From contig ML058507.1 of assembly GCA_003013855.2 (NCBI GenBank), positions 1,302,001 through 1,366,000 on the forward strand: a stretch of DNA of 64,000 nucleotides. The letters run 5' to 3'. This DNA is from Liriodendron chinense (Eukaryota > Streptophyta > Magnoliopsida > Magnoliales > Magnoliaceae). Below, piece after piece: positions 47,563 through 57,990 of this stretch. The notes under the pieces are model-generated. The model searched no databases. It was not told where the DNA came from and saw only the letters and a program-made list of their open reading frames with translations. Position 1 is the stretch's first letter, and each line of letters opens with the position of its first letter. The translations under genes were made by a program, and so were the position numbers.

Positions 47563-48757
47563 CTCAAACTGTGGTTAAAGTAGACCAGTCAATCCTCAAA
47601 TGGGAGTTTATCCTTGAAACCCCAAAACTGCGGGAGCTCCACAAACAACTCATAGCAGACTTCAGAGAAGAAGCCTTCCTTAACACCTTTCTTTTTTCGA
47701 GACAACTCGTCGTCGCTCGGGACCCATTCGTTGTAAGTCCTCCCACAGATTGGGAGACCTGCGATCCGGTTCAGGTCCCAAAGCGAGATACTCATCTCCC
47801 CATACAGCATGTGGAAGGAGTTGGTGATAGAACACTAATGATTGAGGAACCCCTTGTAAACCCACGGCTCCCGATAGAAATAGTCTGATGTCGCCTCGAT
47901 AGCCTTATACAGGCCGACCGCTCGTAGAGTGGCCCTATGCTTCTTCGAGATACGATTACCAAGGTGGGGAATCAAATGGCTGCTAGTTCGAAACGCCCCG
48001 GTCAACTAGACTTCAGTATCCCCTAAATGATGAAACCTCTGACAGAGGGTCTCAAAATAATGCATGGGGAAAGGCTGATGAGGATTGTAATTAGGTTCCA
48101 AGAAAATCATGCCCTTCGTACTAAGGACAGATTGACGCTTGCCGTTCTCAGACAAGGAACAGTTAAGAAACAGCGTCGGGGTGGATGTCCAAGTATCCAC
48201 ATTGAAGAAAGAGTTGCTCCGGCATATATCAGATGGCTCGATGTTCAGAAGGGAAGGCTGCCATTGATAACTCTTCGCATATCTGATGTACTCCCGTGTA
48301 TAAGGGTTTCTCATAACAAGAGGTGATGTAACAAGCTTGACGGTAGACCAGGTGACCTTCATCTTATCGGATTTGGATACCTGCTTGGCACCTTTGCCGG
48401 CTCTCCCTAGATGGCCACGTTTAACAGACTAAACGGGAATTGACCGAATCACTTCATCGTCCTCAAATCCTATGGTCCCATCAGATCAAAAACCACGTAG
48501 TGGGGCATACCAAGCATCCCACTGTTCTTGCGTGCCCCTATCCGGAGGAGGTGGCACGACTCTGTCACATAGAATCTTCCGCTACATATTTTAGATTATG
48601 TCAATATGCATTTGTAGAAATTGAAGTTCTCCGGAGGGAGAAACCACTGTGGATGCTGATCGGACAGCCTATTAACCTTCTTTGGAGTCGCACGCTTACG
48701 TTTGGACGTAGTCAACAGTGGACCTAATGGACCGGCTCCCGAAGGATCGCTAGCCAT

Positions 48758-49029
48758 TATGATCTGCAAAAATCACACAAGAAGTTCAGATCCAATCAAA
48801 ACAAAGAAAAGCACACAAAAGTATGCTTAAAACTCTAATTAAGTTAATCACTGGGATTACATCTTTGGCTTGGCATGATTTGAAAATTTTTAAATGTGCA
48901 AGGCCCCACACCTTTCCAAAATCGTTATCACATATATGCAGATATAAGACGAAGGTATAGGAATTTGCACCCTTCAAAAATCCAAGTATGACAATCACTA
49001 TTAAATCATAATTTCACCAATCCGTAAGG
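48758..49029 (-). other. Upstream leader of the antisense PMD gene
   Basis: No ORF supported. A promoter for the antisense gene would have to lie here or in the palindrome array beyond. Confidence 0.4.
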
Positions 49030-49765
49030 TTAGGTGCGTGAGGCCCCACGCACCCACAAAATGAAGTTTTACCTAAGTCCCTTTAACCAGGTGAATGAGG
49101 TCCCACTCACCCTTAAAATCAACAAATTGTCCAAGTCCTTTATCTGGGTGCGTGAGGTCCCACACACCCTTAAAAAACTGCCTAAGTTGTTTATCTGGGT
49201 GTGTGAGACTCCACACACCTTCAAAATATAAAATCCACCCAAGTTCTTTTTAAGGTGAATGTGACCCCACGCACCCTTAAAACATATCTGAAACCCAATT
49301 GTTGGGTGCGTGGGGGAAAACCCTTTGGAAAATCCGACGAGGGGTGCGTGTGATCCCACGCACCCATAGAAAACTTCAAAATTTGGTAAAACCCAATTTC
49401 TGGATGCGTAAGGTCCCACGCACCCTTAAACAAGGGGCAAAACCCTGAAATTCCGACGAAGGGTGTGTGAGACCCCACACACCCGGATAATCTTGAAAAT
49501 TTCATTAAGTAGGTGCGTGCAACCCCACGCACCCATAAAATATTGTAAAATCCCATTGTTGGGTGCGTGGGGGAAAACCCTCCGGGAAATCCGATGAAGG
49601 GTGCGTGAGACCCCACACACCCCAAAAGTCTGAGGAATCTTTTTCTAAGTCCCATTGTTTGGGTGCGTGTAGCCCCACGAACCCTTAAAAGCCAGATAAT
49701 CCGAAAATTTTCCAAGTCCCATTTTTTGGGTGTGTGCCGCCCCACGCACCCATAAATCATCTCAC
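49030..49765. repeat. Palindrome array GGGTGCGTG...CACGCACCC
   Basis: About fourteen units spaced roughly 40-70 bp apart. In most, a GGTGCGTG-type half is followed within a few bases by its complement CACGCACC (for example near 49033, 49147, 49343, 49512 and 49728), so each unit can fold into a short hairpin with an 8-9-bp stem. Two units (49302 and 49560) keep only the left half followed by 'ggggaaaacc'. The same words occur in the LTRs of the element, mostly in one orientation. Confidence 0.87.
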
Positions 49766-49983
49766 CTTGAATTATGAGGTCGGTGCGGATTTTTTGAGTG
49801 CGTTGGCGACAATTGTTAGGTGCGTTGGAGAATAAATGGGTACGTGGAAGCCAGAGGAAACACACAGTACTAAGCAAGAAATGACGAAAAATGGCTATCT
49901 TTCCTATTTATAGCAGGGACCCAAAGGTCCGATACATTGCACTAGACAATCGTATGTCCATCACAACTTATCGGAGGGCCATT
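49766..49983 (+). other. Sequence between the array and the 3' LTR
   Basis: Ends with 'cttatcggagggccatt', a weak purine-rich tract before the LTR. Confidence 0.5.
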
Positions 49984-51934
49984 TGTTGGGGTCCCAAAAT
50001 GATGGGGTCCTCAAAACAAATAGAATGGCCACGCACCTCCAAAAGAATCTCACAAAACATCATTCAGTACAATCAAAACAGAGATTTACAAAACTTAAAA
50101 AATCCTTTTACTTAGCCAATGTTGACCAAAAACTCCGGTGGGCCCCGCAAATCACCGTGATCGGAACCGTCCAAAATCAAGCTGATATCTTCATTATGAA
50201 TTATGATAAACAGTGCATGAGCTTTCATCATAAAACGGGCCCCACAAACCCATCATTTTCCAAAACCCAATCGGAGCGTTCAAAAATTCCGTCAATGCAC
50301 TCATAAATTTGAGTCCCACTCACCAGAAAAATTAACAAAATCAGAAAGTCATTTACGAAAGTATTGGAGTCCCACGCATCCATAAATTCAGGTACCCACG
50401 CACCCGAAAATTCATCAGAAATCAGAAATGTATTATGGATGCATTCGACTCCCACGCATTCGAAAAATGGGTCCACGCACCCATAAATTCAGCAAGAATC
50501 AGAAAGTGATTTATGGATGTATTGAAGTCCCACGCGTCCATAAATTCGGATCCCACGCACCCGTAAATTAGGGTCCACACAACCATAAGTTTAGCACATT
50601 TCAGAAACTAATTTAAGGGTGCATTGATGTCCCACGCACTCGAAAAATAGCCCTACACACCTAAAAAATAAGCCAATTTCAGAAGTTCTTTTTTGGATGC
50701 ATTGGAGTCCCACACACCAATTTAGGGGTGCGTTGGAGGTATTTTAGGGGTGCGTGGCACATGGCAACCCCTCATTGGTCAACTTTCGATATTTTCGGGT
50801 ATAAATACCCTAATCGATTGTTCATTTGTACTTTTTTCAAGAGAGAGAGAGTTATTATCCTCTAGGTAATAGAGATTCTCGTTGAAAATCCTCGTCGGAA
50901 TCCCTTTCCGATCATCAAAAACTCTATCCGATCGCCAGAAACCCTTCTCAGTCACCGAAACCCCTTTCTGATCACTGGCATCCCCGATCGGAAGCTAACT
51001 CCGACCATCGCAGGTTCGGATTCTAAAAATTCATAAGTGTGGGCATGCATTTGTAAAATAGCCAGTCAGACAAGTGTATTGGGCTACCACGCACCCGAAA
51101 AATAGTCCACGCATCCATAAATTCGACATAATTTGAACAAGTGTATTGGGCACCCACGCACCTGAAACATGGTCCATGCGTCCATAAATTCGGGTCACAC
51201 ACGTCCATAAATTCGACATAATTCAGACAAGTGCATTGGACTCCCACGTACCCAAAAAAATGACCCACGCATCCATAAATTCAACAAAATAAGATAATTG
51301 ATTTAAGGCTGTGTTACTCCCACGCACCCATAAATTCAGCCAATTTTATAAAATGTTTACGGGTGCACCGGACTTGATTTTGAGTATTTTTAAGTCTCGT
51401 TTGAACCAATTTTGGGTATATCGAATGTTTCGGACGCAATGGAATGGTCAAATGGTCATTCCGGGATCTCTAAATGAACAAAATTACATGTCTTCGAGGT
51501 TTGACCCAATTCAACGTGATAAGTGAAATAACTTCTCGAAAAAAGAAGCACCAGCGTCCAAAACTATACAAATGTATCATTATTTACATGTACTGTAAGA
51601 TATGACCCAATTAGGGTCAGAAAGCTAGACAAACGGGATCATGGTTATCACAATAAATCATATAAAAGAGTTCTAATTCTCTACAAAGCAATTGCTATAA
51701 ACTGCTATAACACAACAGTCGATGCCCTACCCATTCAAACGGCATCCGTCGGTTGGGTTACTCAGGTACATACAACTGTAGTACAGTCTTCCCGAGGTCA
51801 CCTGTCCAAATATGACAGGCGCGGGCCCAGAGTTGCACCCTCTCAGTTAAAAACCCTGACAGTCTCAGCCTGGATTTTTATCAAAACATGGGATATAGAC
51901 ATCTGACTAATACAAAGATGGCTCAGTCCATAAC
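49984..51934 (+). repeat. 3' LTR of the Tat element, 3'-truncated
   Basis: Colinear with the 5' LTR until 'gctcagtcc..aac' at 51934, where another LTR starts; about 310 bp are missing. TATA box at 50800-50807. Confidence 0.9.
50800..50807 (+). promoter_or_regulatory. TATA box of the Tat 3' LTR
   Basis: TATAAATA in the same context as 35273-35280. Confidence 0.6.
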
Positions 51935-52600
51935 TGTTGACCTCTTAATTTATACATATTCTAACCCTATTTTATCACATTTTATGCATGATTCCTATGT
52001 TTAAAAGACTAATGTAATGCATGTTTGTTATTGTAGGAATGAGATAGGGACTTCACCTATTTAATGGCTAAAAGAATTCTTTTAAAAACCCACTGATGAT
52101 CAATGAAGATGAGCCAAAGGAATGGAAGAAAGAAGTAAGGAGAAGAGAGAGATGACATCCTAAAACACAGTTAAAATTCCTAAACCTTACTGATTTTCTG
52201 GTTCGAAACTACTCGGTTTCTTCATCTCTTTTCGGAACTTCCTTAGTTCAACTTCTGGACCTTACTGGTCTTTCAGTATAACGTCTCGACGTCCCGGTCT
52301 TTTCATTTTACGTCTTTTAAGTTGTCTACGGGGAGATTTAGTCTTTTTGACATTTAAAACCGGAAACCCGCGGGTTTTAACTGTCTTTAAAGTATAATAA
52401 CGACATTGAAAAGATTTGTACTGGCCCGCGGACTGGTGTTAACCTGCCCGTGGGCTACTGAGCAGCCCGCGGGCTTTAAATTTCTTTTTAGTGGATATGT
52501 ACGATCTGATAAAACGTCATACCAGCTCGCGGGCTGGTTGTGTCCGGTCCGTGGGCTGCTGGCTGCATTCACGCATTTTAGAATGCGTTAGACTCCGCCA
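51935..52600 (+). mobile_element. LTR fragment related to the LARD-like family
   Basis: Starts TGTTGACCTCTTAATTTATA and follows the layout of the LTR at 20764 (taaaagacta, ttattgtaggaatgaga, then a purine-rich tract near 52130). Where the LARD-like LTR has ACCGGTC repeats, this one has cccgcgggct repeats. The end is not visible. Confidence 0.6.
52360..52565. repeat. CCCGCGGGC-type palindrome cluster
   Basis: Six or so copies of cccgcgggct or variants (cccgcggac, cccgtgggct, ctcgcgggct, tccgtgggct) within the LTR fragment. Confidence 0.8.
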
Positions 52601-54549
52601 CCACTCAAAACGATATTTTCCTGTGGAACCGTAGGAATGATGACATAGGATTTCTCAATATTCAAGCACCCCTGGTTCCCTCTAGTAGCACCTCTCTAGC
52701 GTTGAGGAGTTTGAGGCTAAAAAGATCAAAAGATACGAAAGTTAATCAAAAAAAACAAAAATCAAGTTCATACTGTTTCGAACCGATTTTGGAGAATCGA
52801 TTTCGAGTCTCCACTTCGAACATCGATCAAAAGTACAACTTAAACAAATTAAGTTCATGTAAATGAATTTTAAACCTAAAAATTTCAAGATGAAACTTAT
52901 TTCAGCTATAAAAATCTACAAAATACTCTCAAGTACACGAAGCCTGTATCCAAGGAATGTTAAGAGACTTTAATAGTACGAACTTAACTAATCTAAGCTT
53001 AACATCATTGGGATCTCGTGTTGTAACAGAGAAGCGTATCAACAATAAGTTTCCGATGTACCAACTTAAGATCCACGAAGTAATCTTGATCTTATAATAA
53101 AAGACTGAATTCACCCTAACAAACACAAACTTACAAATTAGAAAGTTGATCTACTCTCTATCTTGAAGCTTAGATTAACACAAATACGAACCTACTTACT
53201 TAAGTGTACCTCGATGATGTTGACCTAGGAATTCCGGAATCAAGGTAATTAATTATCTAAAATTGTTTTCAATGACAAAAATGAATCAAATACTTTAGTT
53301 TGAAGTTTTAACGAATTTAACTTCAACGATCTTATCAAACTTAAGCAAATGGAATTAAGGGACACCTAGCTGGAGCTAGAATGACTCTTAATAATGATGT
53401 AGTGTCGGAACGTGAAGTCCGCTCACTTATTATTGTTTTATTTATGGATACTGGTGTTTGAATTTGTGGTAACAGGGGCAACTGATCAGAAGACGGAAAA
53501 TTAGTTCCCAGTAGCTAGTAAGCTACATTAATTCCCGAGCACGATCTGATGTCGGACTTTACATGTTCTAGAGTCTTAGAGACCTTATTTTAAGCGGAAC
53601 GCTATAAGAAAACACATAGAAAACACTTACGAACACTAACAGATACTTACAAAAGTTATGAGTTTGGGGTCTCGTTGTAATGTGTCTTTTGACAATAATT
53701 CGTAAAAGATCAAGATTTTTTGAATAGAATTCTATAACTAATAAATTTAGTTCGGAACTTGGGTGATCTAAATATCAAAGAAGAACAACCTCAACAGAAG
53801 TTGGACACTAGTACCCAGGAAGCCAGCTGGCTGTCCGGAACCGAGCCAGTGAGCTTTCAGGAGGCTAACCAATCACTTGAAAATTCTGTATAAACCGGTA
53901 CAAATCAGCGGACTTACAAACCCAATCAGCTGGTTACCAGCCACACAACAAATCACATCAAACGTATCAAACATAGATTAAAGCCAAATAATAATATATA
54001 ACCCACCCCCATTACGCCCTAATCTTTTAAAAGTTTCCCCAGCGACTAGGATCTACGCACTTTCCTAACTCTCTTAAGATCCCACTCTCTTTTCCGATCC
54101 TAAAATGAGAACACCCTGACTCTAGACTCATTCAACAAGAAGTAGAGAACATTGAAGCAAAAGTATCATTAAGAGATAAGGCATCAAAAAAGGGTGTATA
54201 CATTTTAAATCTAAGAGAACACATAATTAAACGAACGAACGGTAACACTAATGAAGCAAACTAAGGTGAGAATTCAAAAGTGAAAGCGCCCAAGGGTTTT
54301 TCACCATAGTTTCGCATGCAACCCTCCGTTTATCTTAGACTCTACTCCATAGTTACTGTAGACCATACTCTGAGTTGTATTTTTTGATAAGGTTCTTTTT
54401 ATTGTAACTTGATACCTTCCATTTCTGCTTCCCGGATGATCAAGTCGTTCCTAACCTTCTGTGCGAGGAACCTTTCGCTGGCCTCTGATACTTTTTTCTT
54501 CTCACCTTGTTCAATCCTTTTTGTGATAGTTGAAAAAAACTAGGAAAAC
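52601..54549. other. Unassigned AT-rich region
   Basis: No coding sequence, LTR ends or tandem structure that I can support on either strand; probably old repeat debris. Confidence 0.5.
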
Positions 54550-56071
54550 CATCTTAGTGTTCACCGACAAGGGATGATGAATTTCAGCCCAAATCAGGCG
54601 ATGAAATAAGCCTGATGACCGGTTGGGCGACCGGTCGGCTGAAGAAAGTATTCAGACAGCAAGACTTTTAAGAAAAAAACTCATGTCTTTGTCTGCCTGT
54701 AGACCGGACTGAGGATCGGTCATTGGCCTCCTAGGACTGGTCGCACGACCGATTGTAAATGGATGAAAAACGTCCAGCAACAAATTTGATTAAATTGATT
54801 AAAGGGAGACCGGTCTGAGGACAAATCATTGGTAAATGGACAAAAATCGTCCAGTGACCTCGAGGCTGATATTTTTAAAGGAAGGCTCAATCAAGACTAG
54901 TCCTCAGGGGTCTGTGACAGGTCTGAAGTTACCATTTTATATCAGTTGGAGCCCAATTCTTGGAGCCTATAAAGGCATATTTTGAGGGTTTTAATAGCAT
55001 CTTCTGCACACCCATTGAGAGCATTAAGAGAGGCAATTAAGAGCTTTACCTAATCTCTTTTGCTCATCATTGTCTTGAGTTCATCTTTCAAACCTAGCCA
55101 TTAATGGCACTACATTAAGTATTCAAAGCTTGGTTTAAACAATGAACTCAAGCATAGCATTCATGGCTGTCCCTATCATTGAAACTTCAACTTGAAGTCA
55201 TTTATAGTCATTGAATGATCAAATTGATTGTTCCTTCATTAACCATTGTATTGTAATAGGCAAACGGAACATCAATATCTCCTCCCACTTATCCGGCACT
55301 AATCTAGGATCATCATATGCATTGGGAGCTGATCGTGGGAGCTTGTAGAGGAGCTAAAGCATTCGTGGAAGCTGAAGCTACTCAACGGCGCTAAATCGAG
55401 GCTCATCTCTTGTAAGTGTTTAAGCTTATAGAGTCTATTGTTTGATTCTCCCTTCTTGTTGAGATTGGGGGTTAGAGATTGTGACCCAATCTCGAAGTTG
55501 TCCTTGAGTAAGACGTGTGTCCTTGCGTAGGACGTGGAAGTCCTTGTGTAGGCCTCCGACACGAGAAAATACTTGCGTTGTCCTTGTGTAAGATTTGAGG
55601 AGTCCTTGTGTAGGAATAGACCTTGTGTAGGTTGTAAAGGTTGAGAGGTGAACTTCATTTAAAACCTCGGATAGTGAATGCCGATGTACTCAAAGGAGTT
55701 GAGTACTTGAACCAGGAGTGGAGTAGACTCATCGTCAAACCACTATACATTGTGTGTAATGTGGTGAATGCATTTTGTCTATTATTGTCCCTTGTTAATC
55801 AATCATATAAGTGCTTAACTGAATGCCCATCTTATGTTTGACAAAATGCTCATATGCCATCTTTGAATGATTAATACAAGCATACATATGAACTGTTTGA
55901 TTAAATGCTTCTCTTAGTATAGTTGTCAATCGAGTTAGATCATGTGTGATCAATTGCCTTCATTTACATGTACTTAAATGTTAAATTAAAGTATAAATGC
56001 AATTGAGTTTTTAAATTCACAAGAAAATTTAAGAAGTCCTATTCAACCCCCCTCTAGGACATACCTTCAAG
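54550..56071 (+). mobile_element. SIRE-like Copia LTR remnant
   Basis: The 3' part of a long LTR: U3 with three or more ACCGGT-type words (54620-54830), an internal array of 'gtccttgtgtagg' units (55498-55640), and the end 'ttcaacccccctctagga' near 56045-56063, as in SIRE/Maximus LTR ends. No primer site follows; Tork-like gag sequence begins at once. Confidence 0.65.
55498..55640. repeat. Short tandem array of GTCCTTGTGTAGG
   Basis: At least six imperfect copies with irregular spacing inside the SIRE-like LTR. Confidence 0.8.
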
Positions 56072-56900
56072 CTTATCTCACTAGTGGTAAAATCACAATT
56101 TCACGCCCTTGAAAAGCGACCTACCGAGATGAAAGATGATGAGTGGACGAAGATGGATGAGAAGTCAATAGCCTCAATCCAATTGTACCTTGTTGATGAT
56201 GTCCTTTATAACGTCATGAAGGAGAATACCGTTGTAGAGACATGGACCAAGCTAGAGAACATCTATGCGAAGAAGTCTCTAGAAAATTGCATGTATCTAA
56301 TGATACAACTCTTCACTTTGAAGATGGCGGAGGGGACAGATGTGGAGGACCACATTAGCATGTTCAACAAACTAATTTGCAAGTTGCTCGATTTTGGTGA
56401 GCAGATGACGGACGAGTATCAAGCCTTGATCTTGTTGAACTCGCTTCCTAGTTCATATGAGTCACTCAGGGACTCGTTGTGCGTGGGTAGGGACACTATT
56501 AGTGTCGAGACCGTTGTCTCAGCCCTTCAATCGAAGGCCATGAGACAGAAAAGTGGTGATACTAATTCCTCCTCCAAAGCATTGTTTATGAGAGGAAGAA
56601 ATTCTGAGCAAGGTGAAGGATCGTCGCATTCTCGATCCAAATCGAAGGGCAAGGGCAAAGGCAAGTTGAAGTGTTGGGGATGTGGCCAAGTTGGGCACAT
56701 GAAGAAGGACTGCAAGAGTCCTAAATATAAAAAGGAGAAGTCAGGTGATTCTTTTAGGGAAGCCAATATCATTGAAGTTGAGGAAGGTGGTAGTGATGTG
56801 TGCGAGGTCTTAATGGTGTCAAAGGCTGGATCTCTCTACAATGAGTGGATCATGGACTCCGGGGCTTCATATCAAATGTGCCCAGAGGGAGTATGAGGGA
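56072..56900 (+). pseudogene. Copia gag and protease (Tork-like)
   Basis: The gag core DEWTKMDEKSIASIQLYL, then TWTKLENIYAKKSLENCMYL and LNSLPSSYESLRDSLC, is intact from 56084. A complete zinc knuckle CWGCGQVGHMKKDC lies near 56672. The protease motif WIMDSGASYQMC near 56845 keeps its catalytic Asp, and a frameshift follows at about 56880. It is homologous along its length to the gag of 7179-9783. Confidence 0.92.
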
Positions 56901-57990
56901 GGCTCGGTATTTCTAGGCAATGACTACTCTTGTAAGGTTGTGGGGATTAGTACTATGCGTATTAAGATGTTTGATGGGATCGAACGAACATTAACGGAAG
57001 TGAGGCACGTTCCTAGGTTGAGGAAGAATTTGATCTCCCTTGGTGCACTCGAAGCATTGGGGTACAAGTTCACTAATTTTGACTGGTTCTGCAAAGTTTC
57101 AAAGGGGACCTTTATAATTATTAAGGGACAGAGACATGGTAACATTTACAAGATGATTGGGAGCACTTCAGTAAGTGGAGCTGCAGCGACTGTACCGGAT
57201 TCCACGTCTACACGTATGTGGCATGCACGCTTAGGCCACATGAGCAAGCGGGGCATGAAGGTACTCTCTGAACGATCTTTGATTCCTTCCTTTAAATCTG
57301 CAGACTTTAGTATATGTGAACATTGCATGTATGGGAAACAGTCTAAATTGTCATTTAAAGGGGGGAAACATGTATGTAAAAGGGTGCTTGATATATCCAT
57401 TTCGATGTATGGGGCCGTCGCCGATTATTTCTGTTGGGGGGTCATCGTGGTTCGTGTCATTTATCGATGACTATAACAGAAAGGTTTGCGTTTATTTTCT
57501 GAAAAATAAATCCGATGTCTTCATGACCTTCAAGTATTAGAAGGCGATGGTGAAGAATCAGTCAGGGCAGAAATTGAAAATTTTGAGAACCGATAATGGA
57601 GGTGAGTTTACTTCCAGGGAATTTAACATGTATTGTAAGGAGGAGGGGATCGTGAGGCACAACACAGTGCGCCACACGCCAGAGAAGAATGGTGTGGCAG
57701 AGCGGATGAATCAAACTCTCTTGTAGAGAGCTCGATCCATGATTAGTAATGTTAGGTTGGGCAAAGAGCTATGGACTGAGGCCATTAACACGGCTTGTTA
57801 CTTGATAAATCGGTCACCCTTATGGCAATTGATCAATGTAAAATTTCTGAGGAAGTGTGGAGTGGTCGTACGCCAGACTACTCAAGTCTACGGGTCTTTG
57901 GTTGTGAGGCTTACTCTCATGTACCGTCAGTTGAGAGATATAAGCTAGACCACAGGGCCAGAAAAGGGATCTTTATGGGCTATGGTAATG
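56901..57990 (+). pseudogene. Copia integrase (Tork-like)
   Basis: Gag-pre-integrase block ISLGALEALGYKF, zinc domain WHARLGHMSKRGM...CEHCMYGKQ, then, after a frameshift near 57400, FVSFIDDYNRKVCVYF, RTDNGGEFTSREF (second catalytic Asp) and HTPEKNGVAERMNQTLL (Glu). Stops at 57538 and 57724. FWSEAVxTA-type segment: LWTEAINTACYLINRSP. Confidence 0.9.

Larger units (their letters stand above)
44506..48757 (-). pseudogene. Antisense gene with plant mobile domain (PMD), decayed
   Basis: PMD proteins of plants (MAIL1/MAIN family) act in silencing and genome maintenance, and versions are known within transposons. The minus-strand ATG at 48757 starts MASDPSGAGPLGPLL and a Lys/Arg cluster. PMD landmarks follow: YGEMSISLWDLNRIAGLPI near 47790, ELPQFWGFKDKL near 47620, ELAGFLAYWLS near 47390, ALAPVVLCSLYQAFGY near 47235, and CGWHFLSRCLGVYFP near 47150. 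A linker with GAT/GGT repeats, a Pro/Glu/Ser-rich segment and a coiled coil (LLTNIANSLRNGDEWSIL, EARHFRVDPSIEEKRGHL) end at the TGA 44506-44508. Intron-like gaps (47481-47562 and 45210-45299) have GT-AG ends. Many stops and frameshifts; not functional here. Confidence 0.85.
34493..51934 (+). mobile_element. Large Tat-lineage gypsy element with antisense PMD gene
   Basis: 17.4 kb: 5' LTR 34493-36744, primer site at 36748, gag-pol on plus (37558-44054), an antisense gene on minus (44506-48757), a palindrome array (49030-49765) and a 3' LTR (49984-51934) that is truncated by another LTR. Tat hallmarks are a second, archaeal-type RNase H between RT and integrase and a long region with an extra antisense ORF before the 3' LTR. 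All ORFs carry stops. No right-hand target duplication remains; the left flank is AAACT. Confidence 0.9.

Noticed and set aside
49221..49877. 218-codon antisense frame with repeated VGSHAP-like units
   Set aside because: A translation of the palindrome array; periodicity comes from the DNA repeat.
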